A stretch of DNA of 64,000 nucleotides from Halicephalobus mephisto (GCA_009193035.1 SWDT01000297.1:1-64000); one strand, 5' to 3'; positions 1 to 10,210 are shown, counted from the first letter of the stretch. A program made the numbers and translations. Notes: generated by a model not told the origin, from the letters alone.

Positions 1-180
1 TCGTTTTCGTTTGCAAATATGCTGGCATTCTTTACAGACCAAACCTGGAAATGTTCCGGAACAGTGGCTTGAAAGAATGAATTAGTTGCATTTATTACAA
101 ACAGTATGCACTAATAGCCCAGCAGTATCACTGCACATATCACATCGGCCAGATGAAAGTCCAATATGTGCATGTTTTCG
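1..180 (-). pseudogene. Degraded piggyBac-like transposase C-terminal zinc-finger remnant (edge)
   Basis: Read on the minus strand, about 180 bases give a cysteine-rich frame with pairs CDMC, CNKC and CKEC plus a HC between the last two pairs. The order C-x2-C, C-x2-C, HC, C-x2-C resembles the cysteine-rich tail of piggyBac-type (DDE_Tnp_1_7) transposases. A TAA stop follows directly after CNKCN, and the position where a further Cys would be expected (before HC) is not Cys, so the frame looks decayed. It runs off the left edge after a basic KRKR stretch. The family assignment comes from cysteine spacing only and is weak; a broken RING/B-box-like gene is the alternative. A TTAA-flanked MITE at 48495-48652 is independent evidence that piggyBac-type activity occurred in this genome. 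Confidence 0.3.
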
Positions 181-1730
181 CGTCTTAGATATTTCTTCGA
201 TTCAAATATTAGTCTTTACCAAAATTCCGAAAATTTATCTTGCTAGAATAATTAAACTATATAATAGCTCACTCATTCAAAATACCTTCTAAAAGGTTTA
301 AAGATAGTCACTTTTTATGGAGCAGTCATCTACATTTCTGACATTAGAAACAAATGCTTCACGAATTTGTCAATGAAAATTTTGTTTTTTGTCTTTCCAA
401 ATATCTCCTAGTTGATGAAGCAGTTCATATATTGATCTTTATATATTGATTTAAGTATGTTTCATAGTCAGAAGAACTCATAAAACTTTCATCCTCATAT
501 GTATCGGAATTTGACTCAGAGCAAAAAGATTATCATTATGATAATCCATCTTAGAAATTTCACAATTAAACCTAATTTTGGCGATACAGGAAAATCAATT
601 TTTTGCTTTTTTACCAATTAACCTCCTGTTCAATATAAAGCTTTTAGAAAAAATTCAAAATCAATTTCTTCTCGATTAACCTCAAGGCAAGGTGTGATTA
701 ATTCCCTGTGACAAACTATAACTATGGGGGATAAGAAGGGGGAAAATAAAGTGCTAAATAGGTTAGGGAAAAATACATTAAGATTATTAAATGTGTTCTT
801 AGCTTGATGTATAAAAATTAAGTTATAAACATTTGAATGTGTCATTATAAGGTTATAGAATTGACATCACTGAATAAAGAATTAAACCCTTTTTTCTTAA
901 ATACTATTTTGAATGGAAATTTTATGATATGAACAATGTTCGGGATCATAATCATCTACTGTATCTTTGCTTGGGAATGATCGAAGAATATGAGTAGTAT
1001 ATCATATAATAGCGTCTTATATGTTCTCTATAACAAAGGGATAAATATCTTCTCAAGTTTCTTTTTATTCAAATTATGATCACTTTTCGAGCCCGATTGC
1101 GCAAAAAATTTCAATTTAATTTTTCATACCTTAGATCTAATTTAAATCATAGTGTTCTATATCATTTGATTCAGAATTCCAAAATCTATAAAACGCTATA
1201 TTTGATATAACCGAGTCTTCATGTGTTAATTTTAGATCTAAAATTGAAATTAAAAGTTGATTTTCAAAATTCAGATATATATGAAATGTTAGATTTATAT
1301 CTTCAAGATCTTCAACTTTTTTCGGATATTAACTTCTGATTTCAAATTCAAAATCTACAGATCCGATTGCCTTATTCTAAATTCTTTTTCTCAAATTCTG
1401 AATATAGTAATTTTTCGTTTTGCTAGAAAAAGCAGAGTTACGTAGAATGTATTTCGAAAATTGATTTGTTTATGAATTAGTATAGTTCTCCAATTCTCAA
1501 CTATGACTAATTCAGACTTAGCATGACTAAAAATCTTAACAACAAAGATCTGAGTAGAAGCAGCTGTCTGCTATTGTTCATAGATCAAAAACATATATCT
1601 TGGAAGTGTTACAACTTTGATCTATGATTTGGATACATATCGAAATATACAACATGAAAACTGACTTTTGAAATTAACTCGTGATTATTTAGGAAATCTG
1701 CATGAATCATCCTATTAAAAACAACAAAAT
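181..1730. other. Gene-free AT-rich intergenic stretch
   Basis: No convincing reading frame with splice support was found. The stretch contains one copy of a roughly 160-base dispersed repeat at about 1235-1398 (see the paired copy at 3279-3670) and a short G-rich run near 725-745. Otherwise nothing recognisable. Confidence 0.6.
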
Positions 1731-1751
1731 CGACTGCTATATAAGCAGTCG
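1731..1751 (+). promoter_or_regulatory. TATA box inside a perfect 8-bp inverted repeat
   Basis: The arms CGACTGCT and AGCAGTCG flank ATATA, so a TATATAAG box (1738-1745) sits exactly in the centre of a 21-base perfect palindrome. It lies about 130 bases upstream of the ATG of the 12-cysteine peptide gene, a plausible core-promoter distance given a short 5' untranslated region. Recognition by a dimeric factor overlapping TBP is inference. Confidence 0.5.
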
Positions 1752-1868
1752 TTTATTGTTCGCCGCAAGTCATTTGGCTTGAAAAGCTTAAATAAAATAT
1801 TTACTGGAATACACGCCTTATAAATTGCTTCGTCTTATTGTATTTTATCTGTAGCCAAAACCATCAAG

Positions 1869-2402
1869 ATGTGGCGATTTGGAATGATTATTATGTTGCT
1901 CACCTTATATTATGCAACCGGCTTTGAGGTTGCTGAAATGCGGAACGAGGTAATAATTTGAATTTGGACTTTCATTAGTTTTTAAATTTTCACGGAGCTT
2001 TGTCAGAATCGAACATATAATATATAGTTAATACAGAGTAGATTGTACGGAATATTAGAGAATTTTAATGAATGTTTTGAAATTAGAAACTTTATTATAA
2101 CTATTTTTGTCTGTTATTAATCATTCATAAAAAACACAAAAACATTAATACTATTTTTCTAGAACGAAGTTCGAGTAGGAGGAGAAATTCAACAAAGATT
2201 CAAACGTAAATGGGGTCCAGAATGTTGGTATGGTCAGGACGCCTGCATAGAAAAGTGCCGAACCAAAATCAAAGCAAACAATGGCAAAAGACCTTGTTGG
2301 GGAGTTTGTAACGTGAACACGACTCCGGATACCTGTGAATGCATATGGAGCTGCAAACAGTGTGGCAAGAAATCTGGATGTCGAGCGAGCTGCTGCAAAT
2401 AG
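1869..2402 (+). CDS. Secreted 12-cysteine cationic peptide (candidate antimicrobial peptide)
   Basis: Two exons, 1869-1949 and 2163-2402, joined in phase 0 by a GTAATA...TTTTCTAG intron, give 106 residues. The first ~18 residues form a signal peptide (MIIMLLTLYYATG core). A short acidic propeptide ends at a dibasic FKRK site near residue 44, after which the mature part of about 62 residues begins with WGPEC. It carries 12 cysteines with spacings 6, 3, 12, 3, 8, 1, 3, 2, 5, 3, 0 and many Lys/Arg. The C-x3-C and C-x-C pairs fit a cysteine-stabilised alpha-beta core with extra disulfides, but no named family is recognised. Signal peptide, acidic pro-region, dibasic cleavage site and cationic Cys-rich core are the layout typical of secreted antimicrobial peptides; that function is inferred. 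A TATA box lies upstream. Minus-strand open frames over exon 2 are shadows. Confidence 0.75.
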
Positions 2403-3278
2403 AACGATACAAAATAGAATGAAAACCATAATTGGGAAACATAATGGCTGATAACTTTAATTTTGACAAAATGGCTCTCACATGTGCCATAGTAAAAAGG
2501 TGAATAATGTATTCTTCCCAGTTATGGTAGTCATTCTATCCTATAGTATTTGTTAATGAAGCTATTACAATGACAATTTGTCTTTGTATAACTTTATGTA
2601 AAAATAATTGTACATTTGCATAAAAGGAAACAATGAAATTTGCATAAATTACATTAAAAATTTTATTATGATAGCCGCTAATTCTAATATCCGTTGTAGT
2701 TTCGATCGTCATATTTTATCCTTATTGTTGATGCGATCGAAGACTACGTTCGCAGTAAGAACGGCAGATGATTCATCAACACAAAATAAGCAATCAGGCT
2801 TCTAGACTTCACGTTTATAATGTTTGGCTTGCATTTTATAGTACTTTATCGAACGTTTTCAAAGTAATTACAATATTGGATTTATAACATTATACACTCA
2901 AACTTGGACTCCTCTATTGTTTTGCATTTTATACTTTATCATAATTATGCAATATTTGTAAATAATATTAATGCATTATGCTTCATCGTAGTTGTTTATA
3001 TTTATTTCTTTATTTTGTATGATTTAATTCTCTATTTGATGGACAAAAAAATCTAAAACAAATTAGTAATAAGAAGAAATTTTACTACGTTTAATATTGG
3101 AAAATAAACACCATAAATGAAAATAACTAACTTTATTGAACCTTATCTAGTAGATTTATAAAATTTAAAAAATTTTGTATCTAAATTATAAAAATAAAAT
3201 TCCAATTTTGATTGTAGATTTAGAATCTTTAAATCTTATTATCTTACGTTAGATTTTTTTCCAAATATAGCAATTTCA
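2403..3278. other. Intergenic, no gene seen
   Basis: AT-rich sequence between the 12-Cys peptide gene and the repeat at 3279. A short open frame at 2608-2805 has no splice or family support. Nothing else is recognisable. Confidence 0.6.
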
Positions 3279-3670
3279 AATCTAAAATTGAAATTAAAAG
3301 TTGGTTTTCGAAATTCATATACCGTATTACCTCTAATAGAAGTGCTGCTCGTTTATTTTTTATTTTTTAAAACAGTACCCTTATATGTTTTAATTCCTTC
3401 AAAAAGTTACTCATATACTGTAAAAGCTCTAATAGAAGTACTGCCCGTCTAGTGTTCAATTTTTAAAAAATGGTGCCCTTCTATTAAAGGTTTTACAGTA
3501 TCTTTCAATGTCCCCTAAAAAGGTGCTTGTCTATTAGAGGTAATACGGTACATACAAAATGTTAGATTTATATCTTCAAGATCTTCAACTTTTTTCGGAT
3601 ATTAACTTCTGATTTCAAATTCAAAATCTACAGCTCCGATTGCCTTATTCTAAATTCTTTTTCTCGAATT
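3279..3670. repeat. Second copy of a dispersed repeat, split by a MITE
   Basis: The flanks 3279-3319 and 3551-3670 match 1235-1398 nearly base for base (both contain AAATTGAAATTAAAAGTTG and, after the interruption, ATGTTAGATTTATATCTTC). The copy at 1235-1398 is uninterrupted and so serves as the empty site that defines the insertion at 3320-3550. Confidence 0.8.
3320..3550. mobile_element. MITE with 21-bp perfect terminal inverted repeats
   Basis: The ends start TACCGTATTACCTCTAATAG and finish with its reverse complement; flanking TA dinucleotides fit a TA target duplication. A second inverted repeat (3416-3500, arms beginning TACTGTAAAA) is nested within it. No coding capacity. Related termini occur at 30788-31050. 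Confidence 0.75.
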
Positions 3671-3921
3671 TAATACAAGTTTCATCCAGCTACTCCCAAC
3701 TCAAGATGCCACTTCCGCCCGGGCTATCACCTACGCACACCATCAACTCAATAGATGGAGCAAAGAAAGTAGTCATTTATAAAATCTAGTCACTTTAAAG
3801 ATTATAGATAACTTGTTGCTTTTCTGTGCGAAATAGGAATAAAATTTGTAAAATTTGTAAATTTAATACAAGTTTTGAATTAACAACTTCAAGGTGAATC
3901 TTAATTTATTTTTTATTTTTT
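3671..3921. other. Intergenic, 3' side of the EF-hand gene
   Basis: Short AT-rich stretch with one GC-richer patch near 3690-3750 (CACTTCCGCCCGGGC). No gene evident. Confidence 0.5.
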
Positions 3922-5843
3922 CTAATAAAAGTAATCTTCTGCATAATATCCAGTTTTCATAGGAAATACAGAATTGGCCCCGAAGTTGAAAAATTCAAAA
4001 GCTTGATCGAAATTGACTAGTCCTCTGCTTTCGATGACGAATTGAGCACCGTACTTTGGATCCTGATGGTTCCTTCCTAAAAAACTCAAAAATTCCCTCA
4101 AATTCAGACTTCCATCAGAATCCTTGTCCGAATTCACAAAGTTACAAATAAACCACTTTTCGATTGTGAATTCCGAAAACCAAACGTCTTCGACTTTCAG
4201 AGGATTCAGAAGCACAGGAACAGGATGTTTTTTGAGATCTTTAAAATACAGTTTTACTTCTTCCTGGTTCCACTCAGAATCCTTGTCCGAATCGTATTTC
4301 GTGAAAATTAAGGAGTCAAAGTACTGTAGTTTACGGTAGAAATTCTTCCATTCCGACTCATTAATGCTTCCAGAATCGTCAATGTCCAGATTCTGGAAGT
4401 GCCATCCGTGGATGAAAGCCTGATTCCATTCGTCCAGATTCAGAACCCCGTCGTCGTCAGAATCCGCTTTGTTGAATTCTCTTTTGAAATTAAATGGATC
4501 AGAATCGCATCTTGAAAAAAACCGTTTTTCTTTACACGGAAATTCAGAATTCGGAAGCTTCATTAAAAACACATAAGTCGTCTTCAGATCCCAGTTTTCG
4601 TTTTTTTTCATAACTTTGTTCAAATTGGTAAAATTCAGATTCAGAAGCGACATTACAGAAGTCAAAACAGATTCGTTAATTTTTCCGTCAAAAAAAGGAT
4701 CTTGATAAAAATAAGTAGTGGTGTCAAAAATCGATTTAAATTCAACAAATTCATCAAAATCGATATATTCAAATGGTTCTGAAAAAATAATTTTTATAAA
4801 AATCATCTTTGTTACGAAAAAATCTCAAAAAGAATTTCTAGAATCTTCTTAAATTTTTCAAAATTGATAGCTTCAGATTTTAGTTTCAGAATCACTTTAC
4901 TACAAAAACCGAAAATAAATTTTTTCAAAATAATCCAGATGTGCAATTTTGAGATTCTCTGGGAAATTTTAGAATCTCAAGTTTCAAATGTAGATTGGAG
5001 ATTCCTACAAAATGTTGGAGAATTTTGAAACATTTAACAACATTCTGGAACATTTCAGTTTTTATGAGATTCTGAGATATTTCAGTTTCCATGAAATTCT
5101 GGAAAGTTTCAGATGTTTTATAAAATTCTGAAATAATTCAAAAGTTCCCATGAAATTCTGGAATATTTCAGTTTTTATAAGATTTTGAGATATTTCAAAA
5201 GTTTCCATGAAATTCTAGAAAGTTTCAGATGTTTTTATAAAATTCCTGGACATTTCAAAAGTTTTCATGAAATTCTGGAATATTTCAGTTTTTATAAGAT
5301 TTTGAGATATTTCAAAAATTCTCATGAAATTCTGGAATATTTCAATTTTTATAATATTTTGAGATATTTCAAAAATTCTCATGAAATTCTATAAAGTTTC
5401 AAACGTTTTTATAAGATTCTTGGACATTTCAAAAATTCCCATGAAATTCTGGAAAGTTTCAGATGTTTTTATAAAATTCCTGGACATTTCAAAAGTTCCC
5501 ATGAAATTCTATAAAGTTTCAAAAATCCTCACGAAATTCTGAAAACTTTTCATAAGATTCTAGGATGTTTCAGAAGTTCCCACACCATTCTAATCTCACT
5601 AAAAACATTATTTCCAATTTCCTCACCGGTTTTGTCGATTTTTTCAAATTGAGATATAGAAAGCGGAAAAGAACAAGCTTGTTCGTATTCTTCGTAGTCC
5701 AGTAATCGATCGTTATTCTGATCAATCTCCCGGAATATTCTTTCGTAATCATTCGGACTCTGATAACAAATATTCGTTGATGATGTAAATAATGAAGCCG
5801 ATATTCTGAAGGAAAAAATAAAAACAATTAAATGTAAAATCAT
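3922..5843 (-). CDS. Secreted multi-EF-hand calcium-binding protein
   Basis: Two exons on the minus strand, 5843-5627 and 4778-3922, joined in phase 1 (ACCG|GTGAGG to TTTTTTCAG|AACC), encode 357 residues. The chosen ATG (5843) gives a good signal peptide (MILHLIVFIFSFRISASLF); an in-frame ATG at 5876 would lengthen it by 11 residues. Calcium loops are clear: DQNNDRLLDYEE near residue 35, DSDDDGVLNLDE, DIDDSGSINESE, DSDKDSEWNQEE and DKDSDGSLNLRE, so about five hands, plus a degenerate DFDEF loop across the splice junction. No transmembrane segment or HDEL-type retention signal, so an extracellular or secretory-lumen calcium binder is inferred. The 848-base intron is filled by a 57-bp minisatellite. 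An additional small exon inside that intron cannot be excluded. Confidence 0.75.
5030..5570. repeat. 57-bp minisatellite in the EF-hand gene intron, ~9 copies
   Basis: Diverged units of about 57 bases pair a CATGAAATTCTGGAA block with ATTTCAAAAGTT. As 57 is divisible by three, a plus-strand frame stays open (5185-5394) and reads as 19-residue repeats, which is an artefact of period rather than a gene. Confidence 0.75.
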
Positions 5844-5991
5844 TTCCCGATGGAAAAAAATAAATTCATTTTTCATTTTTAGGTGCAGTCGGATGGGATA
5901 ACGCTAAATCCGATCAGTGGGATGATCTCTTCAATCGAAACTGTGATCGACATTTTTCTTGAAAATTGAGTGGGATTTTGGAGAAATTTGA

Positions 5992-6195
5992 ATAAGTCGA
6001 AAATCTGAGAATTTGATATATGAAAATTCAAAAATAAATTTTATCTCATTTCTGATATTGTTGAATTCCCTTAAATCACGATGTATTCATTTTTCCTTAT
6101 AACTATAATCATATTTTAGAAAAAGTTCAATAAATAAGTCGAAAATTTGAGAATTTGATATATGAAAATTCAAAAATAAATTTTATCTCATTGCC
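5992..6195. repeat. ~65-bp direct repeat upstream of polymerase kappa
   Basis: The block beginning AATAAGTCGAAAAT and running through GATATATGAAAATTCAAAAA to TTTTATCTCATT occurs at about 5992-6055 and again at about 6131-6194. The second copy ends about 50 bases before the proposed start of polymerase kappa. Confidence 0.75.
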
Positions 6196-6244
6196 GGCAA
6201 TCTGCGGAACTCGATCCAACTTCTTTAAACCTTTGTAAGTCCCA

Positions 6245-8473
6245 ATGTTCGAAGCTCGGAAGAGGGATTCAGAAGCCCGACGGCAATCTGCAATCAACGC
6301 TACTAGGCGGATTTTAGAAAGAACTACGCCGGAGCAGTTGGTGAAAAACAAAAATGAAGTAAGAATTTTTCAATTTTAAAAAATTTATGTTTTTTTCAGA
6401 ATTTCAAGAGATTATCCCTCTTCAGAAGCTTCCAGAACCATTCTAGAGTTATCGCCCACTTCGATCTGGATTACTTCTTCGTTCAGGCTCAGTTATTACG
6501 AAATCCAGAGCTCCGGAATCGGCCCGTCGCCGCCGGCAGTGAAATGATGATTGTGAATTTCTACTACTTTTAATTACAAACTTCATATATGAATTTCAGT
6601 CTACATCCAATTACGTAGCTAGGAAGCATAAAGTCAAAGCCGCGATGCCGGGGGTAGTCGCGAAGCAACTCTGTCCGGATCTCGTGATCTTGCCGCTGGA
6701 TTTCAAGCTCTATTCTCGACTTTCTGCAGAGTTCCACAGCATAATGAGGAGTGAAGGCGATCATTTCTCTTCTGGTGGTATAGATGAGGCTTATATCGAT
6801 CTGACTGGGAGATTAGAGAAATTCGTGGATCCGAGTTTGTTTTCACACAAGATTCGTCTAAAACCCCGGCCTTTCAGAGTATATCCGCTGTCATGCCGTC
6901 AGTGGGTCCTGTCCCTGTCGACTGCCAAGGCTGGAGGACTTAGTTTCGGATAACGACGTTTATGAAGAGATCTCGACGAAGGTTTGCGATTTCTGTGGCC
7001 AGGAAGAGACAGAGTACTTGGTGGAATTGCATTTCCCCCCGACTCTGCCGGAATTGATCAGATTCATCAGGATGAGGGTTCTAGTGGAGCTAAATTTGAC
7101 CTGCAGCGGGGGTTGTGCCCCCACATATCCAGTGGCCAAGGTCTGTTCGGATCGCAACAAACCCAACGGCCAGACGATCGTGACTTCCGCCGAATTCCAA
7201 ACTTTCAACCTAAATTCGAAGTTAAATGTGTTCTGGGGGATAGGTCCAGTGACGAATGAGAAGTTGTCCGCCTTCGGAATTGAAACTATTCAAGATGCAG
7301 TCGACAACATAGAGAAACTGAACATCATCCTGGGGTCTGGTCAGCTGGACTCCCTTCTGGCTCTGATGGCCGGACTGAACGGACCCCCATATATCGACGG
7401 GCCTCTGAACAACCCTAGTGGTGAGTTTCTATGTAATTTCCGGCTTATTATCGACAGAGAAAGAAACCCCTTCCCGACAGGGGTGTTTCGGGATCAGCTA
7501 GGATTTCTAGAACATTCCTGAGTATTTTCATATATAACTATTAATCCTATGGGATGAGTAAATCGTTTTGGATCCTGTATAACATTAGATTAAAAGTTTT
7601 AAAGTATATTTAAGCAGAATATAATTCTAAAAAGTTGATTACGAAATCGTGTAAGATTACGAAATAACGCAAAATTAAAATTATCATTTAAGATGTTTTA
7701 AGTTCTAACAAGTTCTAGAAATTCGTGTCGAAATAATTTTGTAACAAAAATTACTTTTTACTTTCACAAGAATGTAATTGTAACTACGTCTTAATAGAAA
7801 TATACAAAATAGTTAAATTTCATTAATTTAGGTCTTGACTGGAAAGTTCTAGAAATTCGTGTCGAAATAATTTTGTAACAAAAATTACTTTTTACTTTTA
7901 TGAGTGTGGTTTTTAGGGAAATCTTGCATCAATGATTCGGACGAGTACACTGTCGGACATGAGTCTACTTTTACGTCGAGTGCGGATCCAGAATACATTT
8001 CGAAACGTCTGGAAGAAGTTGTCGAACACGCTATTCATCAAGCGAGTAAAGAAGCTAAAGTTACTTCTGCTATATCCTTGAAAATCAAATACGAAGATTA
8101 CAGTATCCACACCAGGAACCAGGGAGTGCCGTCGTTGCCGTTTACGGATAAGGAACATATTTTTATGATTTGTAGTTCTATGTTGGAAAAATCCCTAGGG
8201 GCTTCGATCAGACTCCTAGGAGTCAGATTCACGATTTCCAGTAACGACACAAAGTTGAAAAAAACGAAAATTCAAAGCAGGTTGTTGTTCGAAAATCGAA
8301 AATCAACGGACAAAAAATCCGATGACGAAATTGAGGTTTTGGAATTTACAAATTGTAGTAAATTAAAAAATGAAAGAAAAAAGAATCCAGAAGACACCAT
8401 ATCAGAAGACGAAGCGGTTCGAGAATTACTAGATATCAAAAATCCGAAAAGAAAAAAATTATCCAATGATTAA
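6245..8473 (+). CDS. polk-1: Y-family translesion DNA polymerase kappa
   Basis: Five exons (6245-6358, 6400-6552, 6600-6834, 6878-7420, 7917-8473) sum to 1602 bases, 533 residues. Family markers are clear: palm motif HFDLDYFFVQ (catalytic Asp ~60), the kappa-type STSNY...KAAMPG...KQLCPDL run, IDEAYIDLT with the catalytic Asp-Glu pair, KVCSDRNKPNGQ of the helix-hairpin region, and the little-finger end RLLGVRFTIS. The polymerase bypasses bulky minor-groove lesions in the nucleus. The 43-base intron 6835-6877 resolves what otherwise looks like a frameshift. After it lies an unusual Cys-containing insert (CHAV..CPCR..VCDFCG). The steric-gate position is Phe rather than the usual kappa Tyr. The first ATG follows an in-frame stop by three codons; an upstream exon is possible. 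The Lys/Arg-rich tail (KRKK) could be a nuclear localisation signal. Intron 4 holds a 54-bp direct repeat. Confidence 0.9.
7712..7898. repeat. 54-bp direct repeat in polymerase kappa intron 4
   Basis: AGTTCTAGAAATTCGTGTCG followed by AAATAATTTTGTAACAAAAA occurs at about 7712-7765 and about 7843-7898, 131 bases apart. The second copy ends just before the last acceptor. Confidence 0.75.
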
Positions 8474-9074
8474 ATTCCATGGTGTACTGTAAGAATTAAG
8501 AAGTGTATCGTAAAAATAGACAAATTAATTTCATTGTAATCAGTAATAATTTAAAAATCACAATATTGTAAAAAATTATATATGAATTTTTTCACGAAAT
8601 TGTCTCGACACGAATTTCTAAAATTTCTTAAATCAGAATAGCCTAAGGGAGAATTTTGATTTTATTCAGTGATTACTTCGTAATTTTATACGATTTCGTA
8701 ATCAGTATTTTAAGCCTATGTTTTACCTAAATATGCCTAAAAACTTCTAAATTGAGGCCATGTATGACGTAAAAGTTCTCATCTATCCTCCAAAATTAAC
8801 AGCCATATATTGCAATTCCTCATGGACATTAAAGAAATCAAAACTAAAACGAAAATACGTTATTAAAAACAAATTTTTTGTAAAATAAAAATTCGAATCC
8901 TAAAAAAACCAAAAAATTAACAGAGAACACTGCGTCGAGAAGGGAGTTCCCCACTGTTAAATTCCTCAATTTTTTCGAAATCAAACGGATTTTTTTCGTT
9001 TATGTATTTAGCTTCAGTTTCTGGATCTCGGCTTTTCACTCTAGTTAGGTTACGTGAAATAAGATTAATCTCAT
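8474..9074. other. Intergenic between polymerase kappa and the first J-protein gene
   Basis: AT-rich, about 600 bases, with a GTCTCGACACGAATTT motif near 8602 (inverse of the dispersed GTGTCGAGAC motif). An ATG at 9002 opens a frame that does not connect in phase to the J domain. No further gene evident. Confidence 0.5.
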
Positions 9075-10210
9075 ATGTACCAAGGTTTGGGATTTTCGAA
9101 AGTAATTATTTTATGGAAATTTTTCAGAAAAAAGAATTATTATGAAATCCTGGGAATTGACCAAAAAGCTTCATTGGACGAAATCAAGCAAGCTTTCGCC
9201 GATGAAACGAGAAAGGTGATGAATTTGATATATGAAAACTTAACTTTGATATATAAAAAGCCGAATTATATATGTAAAAATTAATTTTCATATATGAAAA
9301 GTTGATTTCGATATATGGAAACTAAGTTTTAATATATGGAAATTGACTTTTGATATATGGAAATTAAGTTTCGATATATGAAAACTGGTTTTAAATGATC
9401 GATTTCAGTTACATCCAGATTCCAAGGGATGGACGTCGAATGTAGTGAATTCAACAGAGAAATTGATGTTGTTGAAGGAAGCTTACGATATTCTGAAGAA
9501 GCCCGAAAAAAAGAAAGAATACGATCGAGAATTGGAGTTTTCCAAAAAAGTGTCCAGAGAAATGTTCTTCGAAAACGCAAGTTTTCTTTAAATAATTTTA
9601 TTTTTAGTTTTCTCAAATCTCATGGTAGTATTCTAGAATCATGAAGACTTCTGAAATCTTTAAGAATCTCGTATAAACTTTAAAATTGTCTAAAATCGAA
9701 GTTTTCTAAAAATCACAAAATTTCGCGTCGGGACCATTTTGGGATAATTTTAAATTTTACAATTTTATGGTTCTGAAACGAAAACCGAAAATTTCGAAGT
9801 TTTCTAAAAATCTAAAATTTCGCGTCGAGACCATTTTGGGATAATTTTAAATTTTACAATTTTATGGTTCTGAAACGAAAACCAAACTTTTTTAAAATTT
9901 CGTGTTAAGATTATTCTGGAATGATTTTTGATTCTAAATATTTTTATTTCAGCTAGATGATGACGGTAATATAATCAACTTGAACATCAGAGGACCCCAA
10001 GGATACAGAGGAGCAACCGCACCGATTAGGGCTTCGAGAGTCGGTCACTTTTTCGATCCATCCAAGGAACTCGAAATCGAAAAACACAATGAACGGATTT
10101 GGTGGATTTTAGGTGGTGCTGTTATTGCTTTAATTGTTGGAAATATTGTTTTTGTGACTTGGTACAATTCCAAAAGGCTCAAATCACAGGAAAAGCCGGT
10201 GATTAGCTGA
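9075..10210 (+). CDS. J-domain protein with C-terminal membrane anchor (DNAJC4-like)
   Basis: Three exons (9075-9215, 9409-9576, 9953-10210), 188 residues. The J domain covers residues ~20-85: NYYEILGIDQKAS, helix II, then the HPD tripeptide needed to stimulate Hsp70 ATPase at the start of exon 2, and EAYDILKKPEKKKEYD. A single transmembrane segment lies near residues 150-172 (WWILGGAVIALIVGNIVFV) with a short basic tail. The hydrophobic/basic N-terminus could be a mitochondrial presequence. Intron 2 appears to be GC-AG: only the donor GCAAGT at 9577 keeps phase 0 with the CTAGATGATG acceptor at 9953, whereas the nearby GT is out of phase. It co-chaperones an Hsp70 at a membrane (family knowledge); the compartment is inferred. 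A similar J-protein gene follows 291 bases downstream. Confidence 0.75.
9216..9408. repeat. GATATATGAAAA-type short tandem repeat in J-protein intron 1
   Basis: The intron is built of about eight diverged 22-24 base units centred on GATATATGAAAAC. The same ATATATGAAA core forms intronic repeats elsewhere in the window (26430-26755, 34555-34890, 46100-46480, 62235-62470). Confidence 0.6.
9716..9882. repeat. ~67-bp direct repeat in J-protein intron 2
   Basis: The block TTTCGCGTCGRGACCATTTT followed by GGGATAATTTTAAATTTTAC and GGTTCTGAAACGAAAACC occurs twice, near 9720-9786 and 9815-9881, with only a few differences. Confidence 0.75.

Noticed and set aside
5185..5394. 69-codon plus-strand frame with 19-residue repeats
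   Set aside because: Lies in a 57-bp minisatellite within the intron of the EF-hand gene; openness follows from the repeat period.
6835..6960. Apparent frameshift in polymerase kappa
   Set aside because: A GTTTGT...CCTTTCAG intron of 43 bases restores the frame and the family alignment continues, so no mutation is needed.
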